Assembly (NCBI RefSeq): GCF_003589595.1
Contig: NW_020654810.1
Location: 16,389,113 to 16,453,112, forward strand
Direction: 5' to 3'
Source: Hyposmocoma kahamanoa
Taxonomy: Eukaryota > Arthropoda > Insecta > Lepidoptera > Cosmopterigidae
Length of the DNA: 64,000 nucleotides
Shown: positions 34,527 to 48,400 of the stretch, in pieces
How the letters are laid out: each line of letters opens with the position of its first letter
How positions within the stretch are numbered: position 1 is the first letter of the stretch
Notes under the pieces: generated by a model
What the model was told of the DNA's origin: nothing
The model's input: only the letters and a program-made list of their open reading frames with translations
Database searches by the model: none
Translations under genes and position numbers: made by a program

Positions 34527-36290
34527 CATTTTATTTTTTAAATTATTCATTACATGGTTTTTTTTCAAGCGGATATGCCACCCCTATAGAAAACTTACAA
34601 CAGCAATACATAATAAATCAAATATTCTATATAAGAATAAAATACTAATTATCTACATTTTATACATTTTTGCACCGTGTGGTATAGCGCTCTCGCGATT
34701 TGGATGTAAAGTTGACCAGTACGCAGCTACATATATCTAGACCTGGTATTGGTAAGTCGAATTTGATACCCAGCTGAAGCCTCCCAGACTCGCTCCATAT
34801 ACACTCCATAAGTACGCATAGGAAAACTTTGATTTGGCCTCATAAAATACAAAACTGACTTGGCTGTATGAACGTTCAACCTTTGCCTTTCCCAAGGGAC
34901 AAAAAAACGCATCCATACTGCACATCAACTACGTGTAGCTAGTACAGCTAGGATATAGAGATCCTTAGGAAAAAGAAATCTGAAGGTGAGAGATAAAGGA
35001 CCTTAAGTTCAAATTTTGGAATTTAAATGTTATTACAAACATTGCTTTAGAATGCTAAAAACCACGCAGTGGTAAAAGACATTAAGTCTTTCTCTCTGTT
35101 TTTTATTTAACATATTTGATTTCACCTTATGAGGGCACCGAGCTTCTGGCGCTAATTGATTTTAGGTATTTCATGCGCTCCGTGTATGTGTGCGTGTGGC
35201 TTACGTTTTCAAAACCGTGTGTAAGCCCAAGCGACACTACCTCCACGTCTGACGGCCGAAGTAGGACTACAGCGGACAGGAGGAAGCATGACGGCTCTGA
35301 TTAGTACGGGAGGACCGCGTGCGAATTAAGTATTTCCTTCGTATTACATACTTTGAAAATGTACTGAGTATACGCTATAGAAAAGATGTAGTTTAGTTAT
35401 TATAAAAAACTGATGTCCTTTCGTGAAGTATTTACGCTGTACTAATGGTTTATATTGTTTTTTAGAAATAAATTCAGACTTTTTTCTATCAAGAAAACTA
35501 CAAGTAATCGTGTTTCTAAAGAGTATGATTTACAGAGTGAGTTCTTAAATATCTTATACAATAATTTCTTAACTAAAGCTTTAGTAATAACGATACAGCA
35601 AGGGATCAAAAGAACACAATTATTTCGCAATTACGTGTCGCTGCCTCAGCGGAATCTGAAGATTGATTTTAAATGCCTAATTAAGAACTTCATTCTCTAT
35701 AAAACACTCTGTAGTAATTATACTCTTTGGCACTTAAGGGTCTTTACCTCTCAACTACAGAAATATCCCATCATTTTAGAAGCTTACAAGTACTTAACAA
35801 AGTATACAATATTAAACAAGTGAGGTTTACATTAAAATGATTATATAATATTTACAATACGATAATCCGGGGTCGCAACAACTGTGGTGATGTTAATAAT
35901 CATTTGAATGTGGGTCGTAGAAATTCAGATTACGTACGGTGCGTAGTCCGGACGACGCCCATAGGAATTGTTGGCAATGTATACCCACAGCTTTAAGTTG
36001 AGTAAACAGATTTAAGCCTTATTTTGTATAAGAAAGAGCCTAATGTGGTTGGTATATATCTCTCTACTGTGGACGGCGATTGAGATTAAACAAAACAAGT
36101 TGAATACTTTTTGTGACGTGAGAATAAATGTATGTAAACTGTTTAGCTACATAAAGTTTTTTTTCGTTAACATTCTTATGTACAGGTTCTTAGTCTTGTT
36201 TGTAATTAACATCGTGCAACTACTAATTATTATTTTCATAATATGGTAGTGTCATTCAAAATTAATTAAGCTGTGTTTTGGGGTGTCTCA
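34527..36290. other. No recognised feature
   Basis: Intron. The 122-codon + frame at 35455-35823 (about 18% Lys+Arg, with a 62-codon frame opposite) has no domain I recognise and no splice or promoter context. Treated as chance or an unknown relic. Confidence 0.35.
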
Positions 36291-36646
36291 GTAGGGCTAG
36301 CACGAAAGGGCACAACTTGCGCGAGAGCGACATACAGCGCGAGATACTGCTATTCTCGCATAGAAATCTCTTGATTTATGTCGCTCTCGCGCAAGTCACG
36401 TCCTGTCATGCTAGCCCTACAGCTATGCGTATTGATTGCTATACGACTTTTTTTCGTATTTTTTGGTTAAGTACTTTTTCGGTGAACAGAATTTTCTGGA
36501 AAAGGTAGAATTAAAAAAATACATATACTACCTGTAATACAATTCTAAGAGACAATTATTCGATTTTTATATTTATAAAGTTTTACAATGTTTAATGATG
36601 GATGGCAACTGCACTGCTATGGACAGGCGTATCGCTTAATACCAAG
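36291..36646 (-). mobile_element. Composite repeat with 130-bp foldback end; copy 2 of 2
   Basis: The foldback part is exactly 36291-36420: it begins gtagggctagcacgaaaggg and ends tcctgtcatgctagccctac, with inner arms cttgcgcgagagcgacata and tatgtcgctctcgcgcaag. It is better preserved than copy 1. The remainder (36421-36646) matches 1094-1333 in reverse, including a family A 5' piece (atggacaggcgtatcgctta). Confidence 0.8.
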
Positions 36647-39600
36647 CATTGTGCATTGGACTTATTTTATTTATGTATATATGTATATATTTTTAAGTCG
36701 CGTCCTCTCGTGCTCGTTCTACAGTTCCCTTTCGTTCAATAAATTAATTTTTATATACGGGAAAAAGTAAGAGAAGCGGCTTCATTTACAAAAGAATTGA
36801 GATCTAAGCGCATGCCAACTTCAAATAAATTTTTGTAAATATCCCATAAAAAAAGTACAAATTTTACACCTCCTGCTGCGGCGACTCAATTTCATCCATG
36901 AAATGTTTGATATTTTTTTAGTCTTTAACGTATGATAACGTTTAAAAATAAACATATTACCGATTAATAAATAAAACTCTGATTATTTACTGGCAAATAT
37001 TAAATTACCATTAATTTCATGTCATATAATAATATTACAACCTCATAAAATATCATTGCTAAACGAATTTCAGGTGCAAAATTTGATCCAATTAATATAA
37101 TATCGGAAATTAGATTTCGTAATATCATACTTTCAATCAAAACAGTCCACACTGAATGAAATTAGTATAATAAAACAAAAGTAGATCGCATCGGTAATTA
37201 ATTAATAAAATAATTTTATAATTCCATTTTCATGTATTACAAATTTTATTGAAATTGAAGGCTTATTATCAGTGAAGGAGGGATTGTATTAACTTTAAAA
37301 CCTGCTTTATAAATTATTAAACGTTTTTAATTAGCGTATCACTTACAATATCCGTAAAGAACAAAATTGATGACAGTTTTTTACTATTTTCTATATTTAG
37401 CATCCTCATATGAAACAATAGATGTAGTTGCTTCTAAATTGATATTTATTAAAATAATAGTCTTCACATGGCATTAAGTATTAAAATAGTACAAAATATA
37501 CTTAATAAATCAGATTACATAAAATATGAATGTGCTACCTTCTTAACCCCGATAGTTAAGGTCGAAAAATTATATCGATGGCCGCTCCCTGGGGCTTCGT
37601 GACAAGGAGGCTGGCAAGGTTTAATCGGAAGTAGCTACTAGCCTTCTGGTCACCAGAGGCTACCACAAGACGATCTGAAAGCTGCTTAACGAGTTTCGCT
37701 TATGAAGTGGATGAGTATTATTACCGCAAAAGGATAAAAAGCATACATTTGCAGCACGGGTCAAGGTTGGCATATTTTGCGGTTCTTGGCTGCTCAGGTG
37801 GCAGCCACCCAATGCTTGCGCGAGAGGAGGCCACAGTTGCCATACAGATCGCATCATAATATGTTGTCTACTTAGTTTCCAGGGAACAACAGGATACCGG
37901 TAAGCTCAAGGACATTGGTATTTAGACACTAGCCAGTGCTCCGAAGATGAAGATGATGAGATATCCGACTGTCAGATGCCTAGCAATGAAAAAGACCATG
38001 TAGTAAGGTGCTAACGATTGCCGAGGGTTGTGCCTGTATAACCAGACTTCTCCTCGAATGTAACAACGGAACAAGCATGATCTGAAAGAGACCATTTGTT
38101 TTTTTTAACACTCTTACAAAGCGGCTTATCCCACCGCCGTTTATGAAGAAATGACGGGATGCTAAGTTCTGATTTTTGCGAAAAATTGCTTTGTTTTAAA
38201 GTTTTAAAAAAGATTAATATAATAAAATAAAAAGTACGGAAATTAAAACAAAAATAAAAAAACTTGTACAACTTAGACAAGGCATTAAAATTTTTATACT
38301 GCCTATAATTTTCGCTAAATAATCAAGATTGTATTTACACATTTACATTCAATTGAAATTATATTTAGTTACCATGCAGGTTTATTTATTGGATGAAACC
38401 ATAAGTGCCAAAGGTAAAGTCTAAGCTATGGATTCTACTAGAAAATGAAGAAATGTTAACATTTTACCTTTATCTGCCTAAAATATACTTTTTAAACCTT
38501 TGATACTACTTACTTTGATTTAATACACAACCGTACTCGAACAAATTCGTTACTGTGGAATTCACCAGAAATGAACATCATTTTCATTTTTAACTACAAA
38601 CCTTAGATATTGTACGTTTCACCCGTACGCCACGTTAGGGTAAAACAAGAAATCGTCTTCATTGTTCGTGCAACAGTACTTTAGAGAGTACTGTATAATA
38701 GTGTTTCTTTTAAGAGCTTTGCAGTTCACGACCTAAGTAGCTATTTCCGTAACTGCTTCTAAAAGTCATCAGTTTAAAATCGGATCGCGCGCGCACGAAC
38801 GGAGGTACCTCGAGCCATTAAACATTTACGCCTTGAAGATAAGGCCAGCTTTTTGTACACTAGTACATGATTTTACAACTCTTTTATTGTCAGTTGAAAC
38901 TGATCGGGCAGTGAATCCACTTGCTTAGTTCTTACAAACACAGATTAGAGAGTTTTATTGGTTATTCGCTTGATCGATCGTTTGTACCTAATTATATTTA
39001 TAAAACTGAAAGTTTGTATAAAGGCAACCATGGAACTTCTGAATCTTAGGTTTAGAACAAAAAATGAGTATATTTTTGGTAATTTCCCTCGGTATTCTCA
39101 TCGTACAAAAAGCTACTAAAAGCTATAGCTTGTACTTTGATTTCAGAGCGTACTTCAAATGTTTGTCTTACCTGCCCAAATTCCAGAATAAGCCCTTTCA
39201 ACATTGTGTAGCAAAAATGTGGTTGTTTGTGTCAATAGAAGGAAGTCGACATTGTGTTACATATTTCTATGTCCACCATTATTCGAGCAAAAGTGGTCGC
39301 CGGATAACAAATAGTACAAAAGGGCAAATAATGAATAGTCGAGAAAAACGGCGGGCCTCTCGTTATGCTACATGCATAAATGATACGGCGAATCTGGCCA
39401 ATGGTACGGCAGAGTATAACAATGCTAGTGCCTCCAAGTGGCCGTTCAATTATGTAAATAGGCTTTGCGATGTTCGTCCGGCAATAATAAAATTGTTTAA
39501 CAGCTGACAAGCGCGCGGCCGGATGAAACATTTCAGTATTCATTCAACCTTCTAAGCAATAAAACGAGCAGGTATATCAACCGTATGACGAACCACCCGT

Positions 39601-42600
39601 CGCTCATATTAAATTAGACCGCCCCTGGTCATCCACTTTATTTTTATTTGAATCCCATGAAAATATGGAACGTGTTTGCTCGTTCGCATTTGGGAGTGTG
39701 GCTCGTCACCTTTTTATTCGCTAGTCAATGTTTATGAATTTGCCAATAAACAGCCCAGCCCGAGTCTCTGTCACCTCTGTAATTTCGTTACAAAATTTGC
39801 GAAAAAATATTTCTCATTTTGAGTCGGGCGGACAGTGGTCGTAACTGTTATCGCTAATTATCCGGAGTGGGTTATTCGACTGAAATAAAATGTAATCCGA
39901 TAGTAATTCGGACAAAAGAGTCTCTTTTACGAGGTCTCAGGGTCGTCATTGGTGTAAGTATCGTAGTCTTTAGAGGGAGCTATCATGCAAGAAGCACATA
40001 AACGCGATTGCGGGGCGTGTGTCGCGCGACCAAATGTCATCAGTCAGTCCATCGTTTGTAGACACAGCAGCAGTTCCCTCGGCCATCATGTAGTTTCGAC
40101 TTAAAATAATAAAAGCGCGTTACTGTAAGCTGCGTATCAATTATGGATTAGATAATTATCTGGGAATTAACGACGAGCGTTAATAATGTAAATGAGATTA
40201 TGAATTTATTAATCAAGACCAATTTTTCGTTGGTAACTCCTCGTTAAACTGATCCAGCGCTCAGGGTGCTTCATCACTCAGTCAAATTGCGTTTCGCTTA
40301 ATTTTCTTTCGCCGGCAGGTGTGTTCGACAGAGCAATTATTTACACCGTCAGCCGTGACGTCACGTCACGCTCCGCGCCTCCTCCGCCCTGTGTGTTTCC
40401 TCTGAGAACAAAACTTCGTATCGTTGTCTAGATAGTTTCAAACTGTAAGTTATTCCCTTTTAAGTTTTCCTATTTCGTTTTCTTCGCAAACGCCTATCGT
40501 AACTTTCTGAATTGCGCGTCTATCATCGCGTTTCATGGGGCTGTAGTTTTTGAAGGCAATAAACCGAAGGATATGAGATTTTATGTTTTCAGATTTCAAA
40601 TGCAGCTCGTTTATAAAACCTACATGGACTTTTCCATACAAATTAGATATTAGGGAATAATCACTGGCACATAAATGTTACATCACTAAATTTCCGAGTA
40701 GGATGTCTTTATATTACTGAGTTGGCTATAATGGAACTGTTATGTCGGCTTAATTGAAAATAACAACCCTTGTGCTTACCAAGCATTAGATCCAAGGTCG
40801 CTTAAATACTTACTGAATGTCAGTTCCATTTGTTCCCCTCATGTTTAGAAATGTCACTGCGGCTGATACGCCTATGGTTTAGTGTCTCTAAATTGACAGT
40901 GACATATAGGACTAAATTAGAATGTCATGCCGACGCTATAGAAAATCAATTTGCACTTGACTGTATACTTTTTATTGTTCGTTATTTAAATAGCGAATCA
41001 CGTTGTTTAAATCTCTAATACATACGCAGGTACAAAAAAACAAACGACTATAACATATCGCAAAAACAAAACTACCACCAATAAAATAGATGACCTATTT
41101 CTTATTACTAACCTGTAAATCAGACAAAATGCCTTTGGAAGAGGCTTTGTCGACTGACATTTGAACAGGTGGCAACTTGACATTTGGCCTGTACACGTTT
41201 AGTTATAGCGTCATATTATTAACAATCGGTAGTACTAACTAACCTTTAACGTTGGCACTTAAAAACTATTCGTTCATTCATTCAGTCACGCAAGCAGGTT
41301 CATTTGTCTTGCGTTTGTATGGTGACTTGCCTATCGAAAAGAAGTAATAACAGAACGCTGGCGGTAGCTTAGCAACGCGTGGGTTGGTAATAAAACCCAA
41401 ATTCTTGCGTGCGTGATTACTACTATATGGAATGGCCTCATTTTTAGTTCCTGTCGTTGGAACATATGCAAAAACACATTTAATTATAGATTCGTCTCTG
41501 CGTCTAATAATTCTGTGCTAATATAGGTGAAAGATTTTGTGGGATACAAAAGTGTGTATTGATATAAAAATGTGTATTCTTTTTTATGTATTTTTCTTTA
41601 CAAAGTCATATAGCTGACTGATATTTTTTCCGTAACATTTTAACAATAAATGCTTTAAATTTGCAAACAAAATTAAATAATGTGGCCATATAGCGACCAT
41701 TATAAAGGGTTTTAAAGTAAATAAAACACGGAGTTATATTTTAAAAGGTCCGTGTTTACAATCACCCGACTAACAAAAGGTTAACTTCAAAAGAATGTAC
41801 CACAATGTACGAATATGTGACCTAAAACAACATTTGAAAAGCTATTTCACTTCCTAAAACATCTCATAATAATATTCTAAAGAAGACGAGAAACAATTTC
41901 AATTCATAAGTCTTGCAACTACATAAATATCAGGCTGTTGGCCAACCACATCGATAACTGACTACACCGGCGCAGTTTAAAGCCTCGAACGAAACCGTTT
42001 TATAATAAATTCTCTCGCTCGTACCCTGTGGGATTAATCGTCTTACTTTTCTCTCTCGGCTGTAATCCTCACAGGGAATTGTGTGGCCAGGATCTGTGGT
42101 GGGGCCGCTACTACATGTAACTTTGTAGATTCTCACTCTTTAAAAAAAACTGTTACACTGCCCTGTTTTGATAACGTCTCTACGATTTGTATGTATTCTA
42201 GACTCAATTTATGACTTGGTGAAAGGCTCTGTCGGTAAATTTTGTATTAAATGTAACTTTTACAATTTAAACTACAATAGTCGAAATCTACTGCTGTAAC
42301 CTAAGAAATGAAATTGCAATTTAGCATTCCGTCGAACACTTTTCGACACACCTTTTCTTACTTTATTACCACTATTATTTCCCACTCCGTTTTACAATCT
42401 GACCCAAATTTCGTCTCAGGAAAAAGTTTTATAAGAGAATTTTCACGAAACCTACATTTTGCACAAAGAGACATCAGGGAATTCGAACTTTATCGCTGTT
42501 TGAAATCGCGAGAGGAAATAATGTAGGCGATCGCGTAGTAAGAGCTCAGGTTTCAGAGATGTAGGAAGGGATAGTTGCGAAGTGTACTCTTAGGATTTAC

Positions 42601-45190
42601 TGCATCACTAGTTGCGCTCAGATAACTATCATCAGTTACGCTTTAACTTATGAAATGGTCTCTTTGCGCAGTTCTCTTCCACGTCTTTGTTGACTGAATG
42701 CGAATAATTGCGTTCCTCTGCGATATGGATCGTGTAGTTTTAATGGAATAGCACAGTTTGTGTTCTTAGTTAATGGCTTCGTTGAATGGCATTGTCTGTG
42801 TTGCAATAAAAAACGGTCATATTTTACTATGTTGTTTGTTATCTTGCAAAAGCATTCGGAAAAATTATGAAACGTTGTTTTCTTTGTTGCGTTTTTAGAT
42901 GAAACTTGGTGAACAATAAAAAGGAAATTAGTTATAAATCACATGGCGATGAGCGTCAGTCAGTCAATGGGCGCAGTGGAAGGTGGAAAGTAGACAGGCT
43001 CGCATTTGATGGGTTTAGTGTTGGCAGGGTTTAGTTCATGTCACAATCGGCCACCACCGACGCTGCAGAATTAACCGCCGCGTTTGGCCCGGTCCAAATG
43101 TCACTCTTATTATCATCTGACACTTCGGGATTACCTAGGATAAATTGTTTTAACATTTTGGAAGCGGCCATTTCACTGGACGCCGACGGGTTGTTATCTT
43201 TTCGAATTAGGCCCGGAGTCTATTTTAACTCACCCTTTCCAACTGGCTTTTTTAGGAGTCAAAATGGTTTATCTATGTAATTCAGTGTGTGCAGAGTCAA
43301 AGTCAGTTTACCTAGCATTTGATTGACTGCAACAATCACTTAGGTGCAATTGTGTTAACTTTGACGAACGAATAAAGTTTCACGGCAGGCTGGGCGGCAG
43401 TTCGTCTGCTAATGCCATTTTCCGTTTTGCTAATAAGTTTAGCATGCGCTATTACCAATCTACCATCGCTCGGTGGCGCCCGACGCCAACGACTCCCCTA
43501 CACCGGCGGCGCCAATCAATTTGTTTCATATTCGGACGCTTTGATTCTCCGCATTTCACAACGACATAGACGTACGCTCGTTGCGGCTCTCTTCATTAGC
43601 AAGTTTATACGGTTTTGTTTGCACGGATTTGGACAGTATTTACTATTGGATTTGCTCTAATTGGTTGCATTAGGTACGAAAATATTGTAGCGTTGAAAAA
43701 CATTGCTCTTACATTAATTTGTCGTATACAATGGCATTAATAGTTCCATTTCTAAGCAGGACACGACTGATTCTCTGTCTCCTAATTGGTATCGATACAA
43801 AATCGCAATATGTAAATGATGGGTCGGACTCTCGCCGGTGAAGCCCAAAGCCCTTGGTCTAGAGGAAGGGTGGCACTCAACTTCATTTGACATTCTGATC
43901 ACGAGTGCCTCGAACGATGTCCCATCTCGCTTCGCTCGCGCCGATTGCATTAATTTCACCATTTTATAAACGATTTAATAGAGAATTTTCAGATTCGGCT
44001 ATTTGTGAACCGCCTTAAACGTCTTTTGCGAGGTGTCGTCTTAAATTTACATTTTCGTTTTGTTTGTATTTTCGAACCGAAAATATTGACATGAAATATT
44101 GTCCCAATGAAGACGTCACCTGTAAATTGAAATTTTCTGTCTTATTTTCGAAGTAATTGAAGTCTCGCTTATTTCGAGCGCTCGGAAAGCTTAATTTATT
44201 CATTAACGTCGCAGATTTTCCTGATAAGCCTCGGTTAAATGTGGAAAAATCGTGGAATATGAACGTAGTTTGTCATTTTGAGCCACCGCCTTCGATATAT
44301 TCTCTGGAGTATTCAAATCAATCTCTGAACATTTTCAATTTATTTCAGTGTCCTTATCTCTGACAGCGTCGGCGCTGAATTAATCTGAGCGGACTCGGCC
44401 ACCCCGCCTGCTGCGCCACCCCCTCTCACCGGAAATTAAACGAATTAACGCCATCCAAATGTACATTTTTCACTTTGAAACTCTCGCATCCTATCGATGA
44501 ATCTCCAGTCTTTTTCATCGAAAAGCAATCGCCAGATCTGTGCGTTTATCTGTCTTTACTTAGATTGAACAATTGATACGTCAGTGATGTTCGCAGAATT
44601 GTAAATTGAATTCGCTGTATTGATTCGTCTCCGCTCCATTTATTTGGAAAGCGATTTGATTACTACATTTATAGCGACATTGCTATATCTCAACTAAGCG
44701 TGGTTTGAATATAATTTAGTGGTGGAGGTAATAACAAGGCGTATAATTGTTGATACGTTTGGTTGTTGGTAAGTAGGTTGTTTCATCCTTAGCTCATCGA
44801 GTGGGATAAATTAATGGGAGTGGAGTTCGTTTTCGTGTATGTTAAATACGTTAATGCGGAAAATACGTGGGTCAATCGCTCAAGCGCGTGGAGGTGGCGG
44901 CGGAGTATCGGTGCCCATGTAGTCCGTAGCTAATGGGTTGTAAAGCCCCGCGCACATAGCTCGCGCTGCGATACCCGCTAATTAACTCACAGTAGAGCAA
45001 ATTACCTTCAATGCGATACCTACGATTATTGCTGTTGCTCAACCAAGTTATTTACCTTTTACCGAGCGTCTGAATTGAGTAACTTCCTCGATCCCTCAGT
45101 TATTGTTTATTTGTTAGTACTTAATTCTCACTTACAAAAGGAAATCAAGTTCGTTACTATATTTGAATGAGAGTTAATTATTAAGATTTT
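36647..45190. other. Long unique-looking intron
   Basis: About 8.5 kb with no element I can name. 36820-37560 is extremely AT-rich. 37560-38060 is GC-richer with a short acidic + frame (CSEDEDDEISDC at about 37939) that could be part of an unknown transposase or nothing. 38750-38830 and 39700-40430 are CpG-bearing. The open frame at 39064-39507 (147 codons) overlaps a 103-codon minus frame and has no domain resemblance. 43030-43640 is GC-rich with several chance frames. Confidence 0.4.
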
Positions 45191-45452
45191 AGTAGCAGTG
45201 AAAAATTTCGTCCAGGAAAGTACTGCCAACTTAGCTATATCTGCCGCCGAGCCGTAATGTGAGAATTACTGTGTTCCAGTTAAGGGTGTTGGTGAAATTA
45301 CAGGCACATGGGACTTGTCAACTTATGTCTTAGAGTGATAGGCACAGTGGCAATGTCCCTTAGATCTTTGTGATTTAAAGCTCTGAGGAACACTGCTATT
45401 GCTATGAACAGGCGTATCGATTAACACCAGGCTCACGACTTATTAAAAAAAC
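45191..45452 (-). repeat. Family A dispersed repeat, near full-length reverse copy
   Basis: Starts gtagcagtgaaaaatttcgt (the 'ctactgc' end reversed), then ccaggaaagtactgccaact, ggtgaaattacaggcacatg, ggacttgtcaacttatgtct, gtgatttaaagctctgag, and ends with aacaggcgtatcgatta and ctcacgactta before an A-run. Confidence 0.87.
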
Positions 45453-48400
45453 ACGTTTTTTTGTTTTTATAATTTAGGAAAACATTGGTTGGGATAAAAC
45501 TGAATTGGTTCCTTACATTACATAGATACATTTAGATTGTTATTGTTATTTAAATTAAGTTCGTAAAACTGGCACCGGTATAATATGAATTGTGGTTAGA
45601 GAGCCGCCGCAGTACGTTAATGAGATCATTGACGATTGCGTAATATCTTGTCTATATTATCACTATCCGTGATACTGATATTATTACAGAGAGCTTTAGC
45701 GCTCATCCCCTTAACGAGGTCGCAGTGTCCTATAAACCGCTTGAATCTACATAGGTTTTGATTAACAAACCTAATTAATTACCTCTATGCATGGAAAATA
45801 CAAATTGCATTGCCGTACGATCTATGTATAAAAACATTTTTAAACACGAAGTAAAAATATGTATTTAATTATTGTGGAAACTGTTTATTCTGTTTAAATT
45901 TAACAAGCCAGCCATACCATCTCAAGGATCTTAGGTCCTGTGGCACCACAAGAACTTGGTAGTAGGTACAATCGTAAAACACCTTAACTGTTATTGCTTA
46001 CTTGGCGCAGCTGCCCCGCTAACTAACCGTGATTGCTCCCTCCTCCCCGCACCCACCCGTGTATCATTTTTTCAACCCTCTCCACAAGACCGGCTCACCG
46101 TCGTCTTGAAATTGCGATACTTAGCATTAAATTGTAAGGCTCTTAATAGGCATTTCACCGGGATTACGCCGGGCGCAGCATTTTTTTCAATGTGCCCGCT
46201 TGGCTGTTTTGTAAATACTTTAAAGGTATCGGAGGGCATAAACTGGCCCCGAATCCGCGTTGACGTTAATGAGTCGGTCCCTTTCGTTATCTTGGAGACG
46301 TACGGTTTTTTTAAGGAATCCACAATACTTACTTACTATCTTGGCCTAAGATTTTTTTTACTTGAAATATTTGCGCTATTTAAGGAAATCAGTTCACTAA
46401 ATAGGGTATTCAGTTTCATATTCGACTACATAATGCCCTCTCATCAAGTAAATTACGACTTTAATCTTATAGAAAGTTCCGCGAAGTTTAGTCGACTTTA
46501 CTTTTAAACTTCTTCGTCTCAGGCATTCAACACAGGATGATTTATGAAAACTAGAAATTTCTAAAGTGTATGAAGTATTTTTTGCTACCCTTACCTACTA
46601 ATTGTTATATATAAACTTGCTTCAATTCGTAAATATTTCTATTGTATACATTCAAAGAGGAACTGAATAAATAATATGCTGAACATTTTATTTGTCAAAA
46701 CATTCACAGTTTTCATTTCATTTGGGAGGTTTTTATTCGTTGCGCTGTAATGTTTTCAAAATCCATAAATATTGAAAACATTGTATCGTATATATTATTA
46801 CGCAAACGCTGCCGTTACTATGAGCACTGTTGACAGCTGAAAATAGAGCAATACTGTACCGGCTCTACTATATGTATTCTTAACACGTCGCTTTCCGCAA
46901 CCATATTATACGAAGTAGCAAAAAGGCGATCGAGCATTAATATCATTCTATTTATTTCCTACAAGGCACTTTAGACTTATTTACTCCCCCTAATACTGTC
47001 TATTTGGGAAGATATAAGAAGTTAATTTTATAAATGGGCCATTCCCGTATACGTAGGTAATCTTGCGTCGGCGGCGTTATCTGAGTCCAATCGGCCAAAG
47101 ACAGATAGCGCGGTCGACACGCGAGCGTCGATTGATTAGTTGGGCCCGCACTGCCCTGACGGGTTAATAAAGCCTCTTGCTGCTCGCTGATTGCCTGGTA
47201 AGCTACCCATTCTGTTTTCCGCCCAAATTCCATGAATCGATTACTTGTGCAATCTATCATATCGCCAGAGAAAATAGGTTAGGAAATTCTCGATACTCGA
47301 TTATAGACGTCACCGCTGGACAGCCTAATACACCGTATTTTGATAGCTTCAAGACTGAATTATAATTTTGTGAAAGGTGATAGAACTTCTTTAAAAATCG
47401 ATTATATAATTTGTTTTGTAAATACGGAAGAAGATTAGGTTAGAACATTTAAAAATATTTATAGAACAAGTATAAAAAGCCTTTCTTAAGTTTATGTTAA
47501 CACTGATCAAATAAAGTGTCTTGTATAATTATTTGTGGTATTAAACGCACGTACAACACTTTTATAGATGCTTAGAGTGTTATGAAAACCCTTGTCATTT
47601 CCCACAGGTGCCGGCTCCACCACCTGCGCTCCGTTTCGCCTCGGGCAAACCCGGTGCTGTCGCTTTTATTATCTTGCTCATAACGACATTAACTCTATAC
47701 AAAATTGTACTGACTTTCCACCAATCGCTATCTGCTAAAGTTATACAACGCAATTCCAATAACAATGAATTTAGTCGTTACTGAAATTTATGAAATGTCT
47801 GATACACATATATTTGAAATTTTATCGTAATGTGCTAACCGAACTTTCTTACCACCCCTTAACTCCTTATCCAAAAACATATATAACTGAGCAAAATAAG
47901 CCATGTTTGGCAAGCATCGCTCTGTAGGTATAACAAACAAGTATCCGTTTCAGATTAACAATCAACTTTCACGGCTCCCGATTTATAGGGATTAGAGTGC
48001 GGGAACAACATTTCTGTTTTAGCGTGCCGAACTTTATTCAGACTGCGGTGTAAATTAATCAAAGTATTTTATGTAGTATGTAGATTATAAAGCAGGGTGA
48101 CAGAGTGCGGCGGCGGTGCGGTGGTGAGACGGGGAAATGCCGTCCGGTACAAGTTTCGGTAACAATTCTAGCGCGCGGATCGGATTAGGTACCAGGACTG
48201 TGCGCGGTCACTAGCAAGTCTCACGAACACGATATACGTTTCACAAAGTTCTTCTCGCCTGTAGAATTAGAAAGTCACTCACCAACACAAATCTGGATTT
48301 ACACCGATCTCTGGAAATGACATTTTTAAACTCCCATCTCAGCGTCAGACGGATCGCTGGACGCACGAGGGGCGCGTATTATTCGAAGGCAAAAGGGCTT

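Noticed and set aside
37560..38060. GC-richer block with an acidic frame (CSEDEDDEISDC), considered as a piggyBac-like relic.
   Set aside because: I could not line up any catalytic block of that family in order on either strand.
39064..39507. 147-codon + frame.
   Set aside because: Overlaps a 103-codon minus frame, no domain, no promoter or splice context; taken as chance.
47609..47655. A possible exon: tttcccacag, then a GC-rich stretch coding VPAPPPALRFASGKP, then a GT.
   Set aside because: The donor (gtgctg) is poor, the peptide does not match the expected next Rbp6 segment, and no other frame helps.
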